Part shown: one piece after another, positions 31,350 through 40,852 of the stretch | Layout of the letters: every line of letters starts with the position of its first letter | Numbering within the stretch: position 1 is the stretch's first letter | IMG/VR virus record: IMGVR_UViG_3300003852_000009 | Coordinates: 1-60,314 of that record | Strand: one strand, 5' to 3' | Origin: a virus | DNA: 60,314 bases | Program-made: the position numbers and the translations under genes | The notes under the pieces: generated by a model | Told to the model about the DNA's origin: nothing | What the model saw: the letters and a program-made list of their open reading frames with translations, nothing else | Databases searched by the model: none

Positions 31350-32189
31350 ATGTCTTGGCAACAGACTCGTTCAGGGGCAGTTTACAATTCTATAATACAG
31401 ATTTCATGGTTGCCTGCTCCCGCACCACAACAGAAGGGGCAGTTACCTCCTTCTTTGGTCGTATCGCCGGTTAGCCCTCCGGCATGGGTAATAATCGACG
31501 GAGGAACCGCCGCTGGCTTGCCACCGCAACCGGCTGTCTCTACAGTCACGTCAGACATAGTCACCTTGGCTTGGTATCAGCTACAGGATATCACAGGCAT
31601 TAGATGGGACTATATAAAACTCCTGCGTTACCTCAATCTTGGAATTCTTGAAATACTAAATCTAAAGCCAGAGGCTTACCCATCAACGGTGAATATCGTC
31701 TTGGTTCCTGGACCAGCTCAATTTTTACCCTCTGGGGCTATTGCGCTAATTGATGCGGGTTACAATCTTCTTTCAGGCGGAATCATAGGGAATGCGATTA
31801 CAACCATAAAAAAAGAGATACTTGACGATCTTCTGCCTGGATGGACAACGTTTCCAGTAAACATCACCGTGATGTATGTTGTTTACGATCTCAGAAATCC
31901 TAAAGTATTTTATGTCTTTCCACCGCAACCACCGTCTCCTCCGGGGCCTGCCTCAATAAGTGCAATTCTTACAATGCCACCAGCCAAGTTACAAAGCATG
32001 GGCGATGTTTTCCCGCTCGATGATTCATATAAACCGGCTTGCTTGGACTACCTGATATTCAGAGCTCTCGCCGAGGAAACGACAATACCTAATAGTCTCA
32101 CCAAAGCAAATGCGTTTTTTCAGAAGTTCTTACAGGATTTAGGATTAAAGTCAAATGTGGAGAAGTCGACGGAGGCCGAAGGAAGATAA
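31350..32189 (+). CDS. neck/adaptor protein, DUF6682-like
   Basis: 279 residues. The core includes LAWYQLQDITGIRWDYIKLL, LLPGWTTFPVNITVMYVVYD, NPKVFYVFPPQPPSP and PLDDSYKPACLDYLIFRALAEE, the pattern of DUF6682 phage neck proteins. An N-terminal Pro-rich segment (residues 20-60) is unusual. Ends directly at the next start. Confidence 0.75.
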   Translation: MSWQQTRSGAVYNSIIQISWLPAPAPQQKGQLPPSLVVSPVSPPAWVIIDGGTAAGLPPQPAVSTVTSDIVTLAWYQLQDITGIRWDYIKLLRYLNLGILEILNLKPEAYPSTVNIVLVPGPAQFLPSGAIALIDAGYNLLSGGIIGNAITTIKKEILDDLLPGWTTFPVNITVMYVVYDLRNPKVFYVFPPQPPSPPGPASISAILTMPPAKLQSMGDVFPLDDSYKPACLDYLIFRALAEETTIPNSLTKANAFFQKFLQDLGLKSNVEKSTEAEGR

Positions 32190-33740
32190 ATGCTTTTAGA
32201 GATTTCAAAGTTTGGGGGTGTTGCTCCGAAGGTGCTTGATCCAGTCGCCTTGGCAGTGGGCAAATCACAGGCAGCCCAAAATTGTAGGTTCGACGAGGGC
32301 GGGATAGTGCCCTACCAAACCGACTCATTCATCGAAACGCCTCCTGGTCGAAGTCCATCAATTTTATCCCTTTATACCTACTGGATTGGAAATAGAATGT
32401 ACTTTCTGACTTGGGCAAGTGATGTGGATGCCGTGGAAGCTCCACTACCAAACGATATGTATAATAGGGTTTTTTATACGGAAAGCGGAATACTAAAAGT
32501 TACCGATCAAAACATTTTCATGCAGGGTGGAACGAATTACCCTATGGCCTGGGTAAACCCATCTCCTCCCGCTCCAGTCAACACACCGATAATTTCCGCA
32601 GTGATAGCGGGAACCAACCCAGCCCTGATGCAGACAAGAGGTTATGTCTATACCTTAGTCAATGCCTACGGAGAGGAAGGTCCACCCTCTCCCGTTTCGA
32701 ACCTTTTTAATATTTATGACGGGAATCCTGCCACTTTAAGCGGCATGGATACCTCGGTTGATAGTTCCTACAACATCCAAACAAAAAGGATTTATCGTAT
32801 CAACCAGACGGCGGGCAGCGGTGCTCAATACCAATTTCTGACAGAGATCCCGCTTTCTCGGTCTACGTTTTTCGATGTCATCTTAAACTCTGCATTAGGG
32901 GAGGTGCTCCCAAGCGCTGAATGGGATGGGGCACCGTCTGGAATAAAAGGACTTATTGTGCTCCCCAATGGAATGTTGGCCGGTTTTGTCAATACTCCAG
33001 CCAATCTTGTTTGTCTTTCCGTCCCCTATTATCCTCACGCGTGGCCAGCCCGTTACCAGAAGGCGATAGACAGCCCAATTATTGGCCTGGGGTCTTTTGG
33101 AACGACAATCGCCGTTCTTACCGAGGGTCAACCCTACGTCATCGTCGGCAATGATCCAGAGAACTTAGTCATGGAAAAAATGGATACGGGCCTTTCCTGT
33201 TTATCAAAAAGAGGGGTGGCCCATCTTCCCGACGTTATTTACCCCTCCCCCGAAGGGCTTGTGCAGATAGGTCCGCAGGGATGGAATAATTTAACGGAAG
33301 ACCTAATGAATAAGGATCAATGGCAATCCAGATATAACCCCGCATCCATAACAGCTTTTGACTATGACGGGAAATATGTAGCATTCTATCAAACCGCTAC
33401 GAAGCAAGCTGGTTTTATCTTTGACCCCAAGACCAAAGACCTTGTTGACCTTGATTTTTACGCCACGGCAGGTTTTCGAGACCCCGTTGATGGGACATTG
33501 TATCTTGTCGTGGGTGGCAATATCGTCGCTTTTGCTCGAGGGGGTGGTTTTAATGTAGGAGGTTTTGTTGCAGGTGGAGAAGTTGAAGCAGTAGGCTATT
33601 TAAGTATGACAAACCTCGGAGTGTTGTCCGCCGATCCCGATACAACTGGTTGGGGATCGGCCCAAGAAGGATGGTGCTGGTATAACGCTACTGATCATCA
33701 TTACAAATACTGGGACGGAACTAAACCCGTTTTGATGTGA
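32190..33740 (+). CDS. tail nozzle-like beta-propeller protein
   Basis: 516 residues, MLLEISKFGGVAPKVLDPVALA..., beginning in the manner of podovirus tubular B/nozzle proteins (...GVAPKVLDP...AQNCRFDEGGI...). Contains fibronectin/propeller segments (YVYTLVNAYGEEGPPSPVSN, IIGLGSFGTTIAVLTEGQPY). It would form the tail tip that closes the DNA channel. The next gene overlaps by four bases if GTG is used or starts six bases later at ATG. Confidence 0.75.
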   Translation: MLLEISKFGGVAPKVLDPVALAVGKSQAAQNCRFDEGGIVPYQTDSFIETPPGRSPSILSLYTYWIGNRMYFLTWASDVDAVEAPLPNDMYNRVFYTESGILKVTDQNIFMQGGTNYPMAWVNPSPPAPVNTPIISAVIAGTNPALMQTRGYVYTLVNAYGEEGPPSPVSNLFNIYDGNPATLSGMDTSVDSSYNIQTKRIYRINQTAGSGAQYQFLTEIPLSRSTFFDVILNSALGEVLPSAEWDGAPSGIKGLIVLPNGMLAGFVNTPANLVCLSVPYYPHAWPARYQKAIDSPIIGLGSFGTTIAVLTEGQPYVIVGNDPENLVMEKMDTGLSCLSKRGVAHLPDVIYPSPEGLVQIGPQGWNNLTEDLMNKDQWQSRYNPASITAFDYDGKYVAFYQTATKQAGFIFDPKTKDLVDLDFYATAGFRDPVDGTLYLVVGGNIVAFARGGGFNVGGFVAGGEVEAVGYLSMTNLGVLSADPDTTGWGSAQEGWCWYNATDHHYKYWDGTKPVLM

Positions 33741-33745
33741 GATTT

Positions 33746-36700
33746 ATGAAATTAAAAAATTTAATCATCATTGGATTGATTCTTTTATTCCCCGTATTTT
33801 GCCACGCTGCGGCAACTGATTATTGGGTCGATAACAATGGTGTTGTTCATTCTTATAGCCTGATTACCAAAGGTTTTCAATTGGGCACCTCAGCCACCGC
33901 TGGCTATGTCTTAACCACTAATACTTCCGGTGTGGGAACCTGGCAGGCAGGAGGAGGAAGCATTGCTTGGGGTTCAATTACAGGAACTTTATCTAATCAG
34001 ACTGATCTTCAAAATGCTCTTAATGCCAAGGAATCGGCCTTGACTTTTCAATATTCTGTATATCGAAGTGGGAACACAATTAACCTTCTTAACGATTCGG
34101 CATCCCCACCTGCCTCTTACTACTATGGAACGGATTCAGGAGGAACGAGGGGATTCTTTATCCTGCCCTCCACCTCTGGCATGATCTATCCTGGTCCAGG
34201 CATAGCTGTGAGCACAGGATCAATGTGGGGAACTTCCATTACTGACAACTCAGACCATTGGAACACTGCTTATGGTTGGGGTTATTGGGCACACACTACC
34301 CTTGCGGGATATGGGATCACCGATGCAGCTCCGCTTGCTCACAAGACGACAGAGGACGCCATAAATGGCTTAGTCTTTGTCAATGGAGCGGGAACCTACT
34401 CTGCTAAGGTCATAGGCACCGATGTTCAAGCATATAATTCCTCCTTAGCCGCCATTGCCGGAGGGACTTGGATTGGTGCAAATTCGATTACCACATTGGG
34501 GACAATTGGCACAGGGGTTTGGCAAGGGACGGCAATAGGAGATACCTACATCTCTTCGGCAAACAACTGGACTACAGCCTATACAGGGAGGGTAACCACA
34601 TGGAATTCTCCTTTACAATTCTCCTCGAATACCGCCTCGATTTTACAGGCCAGCACTACGGTATCTGGCTACCTTTTATCAACTGATTGGAATACCTTCA
34701 ATACTAAGGAACCTGCCATATCTGCCGGAGCAACTTCCCAATATTGGAGAGGGGACAAATCTTGGCAGACTCTAAATCAAGCTGCTGTGGCTGGGCTAAC
34801 TACTTCAGACAGTCCTACATTCACAGGATTAACTCTTTCTGGAGTAACTTCAACCGGAGCCTCAATTAAACTACAGGAAGGCCCAACTTCTGGAAACACA
34901 TTCATAGCTCACAAGGCTCCCAATACCATTACAACCAGTGTGACATACACATGGCCTGAACTGGGAACGACGGGTTACTTTCTAAAACTTAATGATTCAG
35001 GTGGGACTCTGGTTTGGGCTGCTGCTTCTGGTGGTGGTATGACCGATCCCATGACTACTATTGGGGATATGATTTACCGGAATTCTTCCAATATCACTGA
35101 TCGACGAGCTATTGGCACTACGGGTCAAATATTAACGGTTTCTGGCGGATTACCCGTTTGGGCTACCCCCGCTACTGGTTTAACCGTTGGAGGTTCTGAT
35201 AAGGATGTCCAGGTTAATGCAAGCGGCACCTTTGGAGCAGATACAGGAGTTTTTACTTATGATTATACAAATCATATGCTAAGTGTCTTGGGTTCCTATG
35301 CAGGAAGCAAGTTATCATTAACTCTACGGAATACATCCACTGGGACAACTTCATATAATCAAATGAGTTTAGGTAATGACATAGCATCAGATAGGTTTTA
35401 TATAAGACTGCTCTCCTCATATTTCTCTGGTTTAAGTGAATATTCCTATATTATTAGTAAGGCCAGTGCTCCGATGATTCTTGGAGTGAATGGTTCTGAG
35501 GTGATGAGACTTACAGGGACTTACGTAAATATAGCTGGTTTAACTGCATCTCAAGTGGTAATGACCGATGCCTCAAAAGATTTAGTATCACAAGCTCCAG
35601 CCGCTTTAACTAAAACGGATGACACGAATATGACCTTAACGTTGGGGGGAACTCCTGCCACCGCATTACTTCAGGCCGTTTCATTAACTTTGGCTTGGAC
35701 TGGAACTTTGGCAGACGGGAAAATAGCCTCAGCAACCAATTGGAACGCCGCCTATAGCCATAAAACGACTGAGGACGCCCTAAGTGGCCTTGTATTCGTC
35801 AGTGGAGGTTCTTATTCATCTAAAGTAATCGGGTCAGACGTGCAAGCGTTTAATGCTAACCTTGCCACGATTGCAGGATTGACGCCGGTTCAGAATAAAA
35901 TTATGGTTGGGAGCGGCACCCCTGCTTGGTCAGTCTCTTCATTTACGGTTCCAGCTACACCAACGGCAAATAAAGCTCTTATTGGGGATGGCACAAACTT
36001 TATTTTAAGTACCCCTACCGTCCCATTTGCTTCATCTCCCGCAGCGGGAAAAGTAATGATCGGGGATGGAACGAATTGGGTTGCCTCCACCCCGACCTAT
36101 CCCAACACTTCACCTGCATCGGGCAAGATTCTGATCGGAGACGGCACAAATTTTATTGCTTCTACTCCTACTTATCCAAACGCATCTTCACCAACGGTAA
36201 GGAAAATACTGGTTTCTGATGGGACGAATTGGGTAGCTTCGACTGAGACCTATGCGGTCCCTGGAACATCTGGGAATGTTATGACATCCAATGGCACAAA
36301 TTGGATCTCATCAACTCCCAGTAGTATGGTCTATCCTGGAGCAGGCATAGCGTTAAGCACGGGGTCTGCATGGGGAACTTCTATCACCGACAACTCAGCC
36401 AATTGGAACACAGCGTATACCAATCGGGTGAGTTCCTGGACTTCTCCCCTCCAATTCTCTTCTAACACTGCTTCAATCCTACAGGCCAGCACCTCGGCAA
36501 GTGGATATCTTTCATCGACGGACTGGAATACATTTAACAATAAGGAATTTGCCTTAACCTTTCAGTATTCTCTCTACCGAGCAGGGAACACGATAAACCT
36601 TTATAACGATTCGGCATCCCCAGGCAACTCTCAGTATTATGGGACGGATTCGGGAGGAGCGAGAGGGTTTCATACTTTGCCCTCTGGTACTGTCCCAACG

Positions 36701-38902
36701 GGTACACAAGGAGATATGGTCTACAAGGGGGCGTCTGCCTGGCTTTCTGGAAAGATGTTTACTAACGTAACTGCCTATGCGACTATTGCAGCGGCCGTGG
36801 CTTCGGGCAATAAATTACTTTTCATTCCTGAAGGAACTTACACGGAAGCTATATCTCTTTCAAGCTTATCTGACATCTTCATAATGGGGGCTGGAAATGG
36901 CACCAAAATTAGGCCCTCAAGCGGAAGTGCTCTTACTGTGTCAAACTGTTCCCACTGTACAGTTTCAAATTTAATGTTAGATGGGTCTGGCGGAGCTTCT
37001 TCAGGTATAACCATAAATGTAGCTCCTTATGATCGTTTTCAAAACCTATATATCTCAGGCTTTTCAAGCTATGGCATAAATATAAATGGTGATGGTTCAA
37101 CGGAAACCTATTTTAGAGACATTTATATTGACGCCATTAATGACACCTGTTTTAATTACACGAGGGGAACAACCACAGATACGGGTGGGATTTATCTTGA
37201 TAGAGTCAATCTTATGCACGAAGGTGGAAGTGGTACAAAAGCACTAAATATCAGTTGTGCTTCCTATACTAACGTCTTCTGGGAAATAAATAATCTTGTT
37301 GTTGATGCTTATGCTTCCTCCTGCCCAATAACTATTACCAATGCTGGCGATGTTAGGGCCATGAATGTCTGGGTGTCTAATAATGTAGCCAACGATGGTT
37401 CTATAAAAATTAGTGGGGGTGGTCAACAAAGCTATGTTCAAATGAGACTCAATAATGGAAATGCCAATGCTTATGGAATAAATTTTATTAATGGAGCAAA
37501 TCATATATCTTTTGAGGCGGTTGAGTTTCCCGAAGCAAGTACTAATGGTTACTGTATTTACTTTGATGGTAGTTCCTATACTGACATCAACTTAGGTAGA
37601 TACCGCACCGAAGGGCTAACGCCAGTTTTATCAAATCATCCCTCATACATAACTGTTACGAGTACGGGAGGTGCAGGAGGCGGTATAACCTCTTTAAATG
37701 GATTAACCGTATCATCTCAAACTTTTGTCAATGACACGAATGTAACAATCACCTCTACGGGTTCAACGCACACTTTGGGATGGCAAAGCACGTTGGCGGA
37801 TGGAAGAATTTACTCAGCCTCAAATTGGAACACAGCGTATACCAATCGGGTGAGTTCCTGGACTTCTCCCCTCCAATTCTCTTCTAACACTGCTTCAATC
37901 CTACAGGCCAGCACCTCGGCAAGTGGATATTTATCTTCGACAGACTGGAATACATTCAACAATAAGCAGAATACCTTGACTAACCCCGTAACGGGGACGG
38001 GGACTATGTACTATCTTGCTGCTTGGTCCTCTACAAACAGTATTCAGCCCCTTGCATCCCTTGGCACTTCCGGCTACGTGCTCACATCTACCGGTGGTTC
38101 GTCTCTTCCCACATGGCAGGCTGCGACAGGGGGAGGCAACGTATCCACTAATGGTACGCCTGCCCTTCATCAGTGGGGCGTATGGTATGATTCAAGTCAT
38201 ATTAAAGGTGTAGCGGTCACAGCTTCGAAGGTAGCGTGTACTGACTCCAACGGCGAGCCGATAGCCTGCACAAACCTTACGGATACCACTGTATCAGCTT
38301 TTGATCCCACGGTAAACTCAGTATTTTATGAAGATTTTAATGCCCTATATGAAAATTCGTGGGAGTTGTTCGGTACTGTCGCTGCCTCTGCCCAGGACAG
38401 GAATGGAGTCATAGTAATTTCTGGCGATGATGCTTCTATTATTCCATTAGGGAGACCTGCTCAAAGCAACATTTCTACCCCATATGTCCAGTCAAAGAAT
38501 CCTACGGTGATAGTTAGAGAAGCTCAATTTGGAGCTACTCAAACAACCACACGGTATTTTGGTTTAGCAAGCGGTGATTTAACCGCAGTCCCATATAACG
38601 GGATTTATTTTAGACATGCTAAAAACAGTAATTATTTTGGAGTATGCCGCAAAGCGGGTTCAGAATCAACAATCGATACAGGTGTCACAGCAGCCAACGG
38701 GACTTTTCATACTTTGAAATTCGTGGTAACTGGAACAACTTCGGTTCAATTTTTTGTGGACGGGAGTTCAAAGGGTTCAATTACCAATGCTACCTATATT
38801 CCAACAGTAAATATGTATTTTAGTCTGGGAGATGATGATGCTACTTTTAAAAGTACAGAAGGTTTATATATAGATTATGTTTATATAAGCCAGAATCGTT
38901 GA
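33746..38902 (+). CDS. giant tail-fibre/spike-like protein with signal peptide
   Basis: About 1,718 residues. ATG 33746 gives a Sec-like signal (MKLKNLIIIGLILLFPVFCHA). Then repeat-rich fibre: SPLQFSSNTASILQAST modules at three places, five tandem GDGTNWVASTPTYP units (~740-860), a parallel beta-helix (~1,010-1,240, with LLFIPEGTYTEAISL and IFIMGAGNGTKI) and a LamG-like end with DYVYISQNR. It is the probable host-binding and depolymerising fibre. The signal peptide is unexpected in a fibre assembled in the cytoplasm. No chaperone or autocleavage motif was seen. Confidence 0.8.
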   Translation: MKLKNLIIIGLILLFPVFCHAAATDYWVDNNGVVHSYSLITKGFQLGTSATAGYVLTTNTSGVGTWQAGGGSIAWGSITGTLSNQTDLQNALNAKESALTFQYSVYRSGNTINLLNDSASPPASYYYGTDSGGTRGFFILPSTSGMIYPGPGIAVSTGSMWGTSITDNSDHWNTAYGWGYWAHTTLAGYGITDAAPLAHKTTEDAINGLVFVNGAGTYSAKVIGTDVQAYNSSLAAIAGGTWIGANSITTLGTIGTGVWQGTAIGDTYISSANNWTTAYTGRVTTWNSPLQFSSNTASILQASTTVSGYLLSTDWNTFNTKEPAISAGATSQYWRGDKSWQTLNQAAVAGLTTSDSPTFTGLTLSGVTSTGASIKLQEGPTSGNTFIAHKAPNTITTSVTYTWPELGTTGYFLKLNDSGGTLVWAAASGGGMTDPMTTIGDMIYRNSSNITDRRAIGTTGQILTVSGGLPVWATPATGLTVGGSDKDVQVNASGTFGADTGVFTYDYTNHMLSVLGSYAGSKLSLTLRNTSTGTTSYNQMSLGNDIASDRFYIRLLSSYFSGLSEYSYIISKASAPMILGVNGSEVMRLTGTYVNIAGLTASQVVMTDASKDLVSQAPAALTKTDDTNMTLTLGGTPATALLQAVSLTLAWTGTLADGKIASATNWNAAYSHKTTEDALSGLVFVSGGSYSSKVIGSDVQAFNANLATIAGLTPVQNKIMVGSGTPAWSVSSFTVPATPTANKALIGDGTNFILSTPTVPFASSPAAGKVMIGDGTNWVASTPTYPNTSPASGKILIGDGTNFIASTPTYPNASSPTVRKILVSDGTNWVASTETYAVPGTSGNVMTSNGTNWISSTPSSMVYPGAGIALSTGSAWGTSITDNSANWNTAYTNRVSSWTSPLQFSSNTASILQASTSASGYLSSTDWNTFNNKEFALTFQYSLYRAGNTINLYNDSASPGNSQYYGTDSGGARGFHTLPSGTVPTGTQGDMVYKGASAWLSGKMFTNVTAYATIAAAVASGNKLLFIPEGTYTEAISLSSLSDIFIMGAGNGTKIRPSSGSALTVSNCSHCTVSNLMLDGSGGASSGITINVAPYDRFQNLYISGFSSYGININGDGSTETYFRDIYIDAINDTCFNYTRGTTTDTGGIYLDRVNLMHEGGSGTKALNISCASYTNVFWEINNLVVDAYASSCPITITNAGDVRAMNVWVSNNVANDGSIKISGGGQQSYVQMRLNNGNANAYGINFINGANHISFEAVEFPEASTNGYCIYFDGSSYTDINLGRYRTEGLTPVLSNHPSYITVTSTGGAGGGITSLNGLTVSSQTFVNDTNVTITSTGSTHTLGWQSTLADGRIYSASNWNTAYTNRVSSWTSPLQFSSNTASILQASTSASGYLSSTDWNTFNNKQNTLTNPVTGTGTMYYLAAWSSTNSIQPLASLGTSGYVLTSTGGSSLPTWQAATGGGNVSTNGTPALHQWGVWYDSSHIKGVAVTASKVACTDSNGEPIACTNLTDTTVSAFDPTVNSVFYEDFNALYENSWELFGTVAASAQDRNGVIVISGDDASIIPLGRPAQSNISTPYVQSKNPTVIVREAQFGATQTTTRYFGLASGDLTAVPYNGIYFRHAKNSNYFGVCRKAGSESTIDTGVTAANGTFHTLKFVVTGTTSVQFFVDGSSKGSITNATYIPTVNMYFSLGDDDATFKSTEGLYIDYVYISQNR
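36401..36508 (+). repeat. 108-base direct repeat, copy 1
   Basis: Identical over 108 bases to 37823-37930, both inside the giant fibre gene and both encoding the NWNTAYTNRVSSWTSPLQFSS module. A diverged third copy lies near 34590-34720. Exact DNA identity points to recent duplication or gene conversion. Confidence 0.95.
37823..37930 (+). repeat. 108-base direct repeat, copy 2
   Basis: Second copy of the 36401-36508 repeat, identical and in the same frame and orientation, 1.4 kb downstream. The beta-helix domain lies between the two, so recombination between them would delete that domain in frame. Confidence 0.95.
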
Positions 38903-38914
38903 AAAGGAGGGTCT

Positions 38915-39172
38915 ATGAAAAAGTTCTATTGTTTAGGAATTGTTTTGGTAATCCTGATGGTGATTGGGATTGCAATGGCAGGTGAGAAGGAAGAACTTCA
39001 ACTCCAAAGAGCCGTGTTACAGGAGAAATTAGGCCGTCTTATGGCTGAATTTGAACTCGCTAAACGTGATATGCAGGCCATAGAAATCCGGTTAAACGAC
39101 ATAATGAAGGTCGAGCAAGAGAAGCAGGAAGAGGGGAAGAAAAATACACCAAAACAAGGGGAAAAGAAATGA
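38915..39172 (+). CDS. signal/anchor plus coiled-coil small protein
   Basis: 85 residues: N-terminal hydrophobic segment (FYCLGIVLVILMVIGIAMA), then one long coiled coil (KEELQLQRAVLQEKLGRLMAEFE...) and a Lys/Glu tail. The form resembles inner-membrane spanins or adhesin accessories. GGAGG upstream of ATG. Its stop overlaps the next ATG. Confidence 0.6.
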   Translation: MKKFYCLGIVLVILMVIGIAMAGEKEELQLQRAVLQEKLGRLMAEFELAKRDMQAIEIRLNDIMKVEQEKQEEGKKNTPKQGEKK

Positions 39173-39441
39173 CGACGGTTTATAGAACCATCGACTATCG
39201 TACAAAAAGATATAGATTCCCCTTAACTTCTTTTGGGGTTTTGAAGGTAATCGCTCCCGTTTACCCTGTAAACATCGATGTGGTCTATCCAAAACTACCA
39301 TATACGCTTGTTTGCACGGTCAATTCAGACGAACCGGTAAGACTCCCATCGCTTCTTGTCGATGCCTGTGAAGTGAGGATTTACGGCCCAGCGGTAACAG
39401 CCGTCTATTTAGCGAGTACCATGCAGGAGTTACCAGCATGA
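39169..39441 (+). CDS. hypothetical protein
   Basis: 90 residues, MTTVYRTIDYRTKRYRFPLT..., beta-rich. Overlaps by four bases on both sides, so co-translated with its neighbours. Not recognised; perhaps a fibre-attachment or decoration protein. Confidence 0.6.
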   Translation: MTTVYRTIDYRTKRYRFPLTSFGVLKVIAPVYPVNIDVVYPKLPYTLVCTVNSDEPVRLPSLLVDACEVRIYGPAVTAVYLASTMQELPA

Positions 39442-39695
39442 AACCAGTCATACCACAGATACGAACCTTCGCCCACGTGCAAAGTGCTCTGAATAATCTC
39501 AGGCAATACTATAAGGGGATTCCCGAAGGACCCGTAATTCCGACCATCAAGACCTTTGGGGATGCGAAGACCGGATTGAATAACATTAGAAGTTATTACT
39601 CAAAAATCAAAGGCTCCCCTGTCATTCCGACCGTAAAAACATTCAGGGATGCACAGAGTGCCTTAAATAACGTAAGGAGTGGGACGAATGTATGA
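39438..39695 (+). CDS. small protein with three internal repeats
   Basis: 85 residues made of three repeats of about 30 residues: PVIPQIRTFAHVQSALNNLR, PVIPTIKTFGDAKTGLNNIR and PVIPTVKTFRDAQSALNNVR, joined by QYYKGIPEG and SYYSKIKGS linkers. Each unit looks like a short strand plus a helix. No family recognised. Confidence 0.65.
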   Translation: MKPVIPQIRTFAHVQSALNNLRQYYKGIPEGPVIPTIKTFGDAKTGLNNIRSYYSKIKGSPVIPTVKTFRDAQSALNNVRSGTNV

Positions 39696-39904
39696 ATAGA
39701 GAAAGCGTTGATTCATCGAATGTTAAGTCCGTGGGTTATGACCTTCAAACCCAAACTCTTGAGGCGGAGTTTAGTTCAGGAGCGGTCTATCAATATGAGG
39801 GGGTATCTCCAGAACTTCATCAATCCTTGATGGATGCCGATTCGATCGGGGGCTTTCTCCGAACCAACATCATAAAGGGTGCTTTCAAGACCAAGAAATT
39901 ATGA
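39692..39904 (+). CDS. KTSC-domain protein
   Basis: 70 residues matching the KTSC fold: SSNVKSVGYDLQTQTLEAEF, GAVYQYEGVSPELHQSLMDA and SIGGFLRTNIIKG. The domain is often found in phages and beside lysyl-tRNA synthetases; its function is unclear. ATGA coupling on both sides. Confidence 0.8.
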   Translation: MNRESVDSSNVKSVGYDLQTQTLEAEFSSGAVYQYEGVSPELHQSLMDADSIGGFLRTNIIKGAFKTKKL

Positions 39905-40329
39905 AAGTGCTTCCTATGACAAAAGAGAATGTGGAGTACGTAATCGATAATCTTGATGAGTTGTGTCAAAAGGAAATCGATGTGTTTGGAGAGAACGTTC
40001 AACAAACTAAAGAAAGGTTTATCTCTATGATCGGGAAGCCCTTTACTGGGGCCTTCTATAACCACGATGGTAATTGCTGTGCCGTGGGGTATTTGGAATC
40101 AATCGGGTTTAACAGATGGAGAAGCCACTTCGTAGCGAGACAAGGAGGACTTAAACGGATCGCAAGGGGTTTAACAGACTTCTTTTCAAGATTTTCAGAC
40201 GGGATCGTTAAGGCGAAAGGATATGTCGAAATATTATCCGGTTCCGATGATGCCTGGAAGTGGTTTTTTCTTATGGGGTTCACCTGTGAAGGAACCGACG
40301 GAGTAATCCAAAAGTATGTAAAGAGGTAG
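39901..40329 (+). CDS. GNAT-like internal virion protein
   Basis: 142 residues resembling phage T7 gp13-type/GNAT-like proteins: MTKENVEYVIDNLDELCQKE, AVGYLESIGF, KGYVEILSGSDDAWKWFFLMGFTCEG. It starts the internal virion block. An acetyl-CoA motif is not convincing, so a structural role is more likely than catalysis. Confidence 0.65.
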   Translation: MKVLPMTKENVEYVIDNLDELCQKEIDVFGENVQQTKERFISMIGKPFTGAFYNHDGNCCAVGYLESIGFNRWRSHFVARQGGLKRIARGLTDFFSRFSDGIVKAKGYVEILSGSDDAWKWFFLMGFTCEGTDGVIQKYVKR

Positions 40330-40354
40330 AAAATACCAAAAAGTGAGGTAGCTT

Positions 40355-40840
40355 ATGTGTGGTCCTGGTGCTGAAATAAAGGAAACTCCCCAAGAAAGAA
40401 TATCTGCTCAAAAAGACGTAGAGCTTTGGAATTATTATCAGCAATACTATAAACCTCTTATGGATAAGTATATTGCCCAGACGACAGATCCAACGGCACA
40501 GGCAGAAGAGAAGGCGCAGGTTGCAGGTCAAATCAACGCAGAGGTTATGAAAAATGTCGATCCTTCAAAGGTCTCAGCAAATCCCGTTGAGAACACAAGA
40601 AGGCTTGCTGGTTTGGCAACGCAGGGTGCTGGAGCCCAGGTCGGAGGGCAGTCCGCAGTTAAATTCCGTCAACTCGGAGCACTTGAAGATATTATTAACG
40701 TTGGCAAGGGTGAAGAAGCATCGGCTCAAAAAGGTCTGGAGGTATCGGCAGAGCAATCGGTACAGAGGGCGATAGCCAAGAAACAATTACAGGCCCAAAA
40801 GATGCAGGGGATTTCGAGCGGTATCGGCTCTATCATTTAA
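40355..40840 (+). CDS. ejection-protein-like helical protein
   Basis: 161 residues, MCGPGAEIKETPQERISAQKD..., helical and Ala/Gln/Glu-rich (AQAEEKAQVAGQINAEVM; EASAQKGLEVSAEQSVQRAI). Starts the set of internal proteins likely ejected with DNA. Similar short Ala-rich proteins precede large ejection proteins in podoviruses. Confidence 0.65.
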   Translation: MCGPGAEIKETPQERISAQKDVELWNYYQQYYKPLMDKYIAQTTDPTAQAEEKAQVAGQINAEVMKNVDPSKVSANPVENTRRLAGLATQGAGAQVGGQSAVKFRQLGALEDIINVGKGEEASAQKGLEVSAEQSVQRAIAKKQLQAQKMQGISSGIGSII

Positions 40841-40852
40841 GGAGATAAAGTC

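Noticed and set aside
36331-38170. Several long minus-strand frames inside the giant fibre gene
   Set aside because: They mirror a repetitive coding strand with a strong signal for the plus frame.
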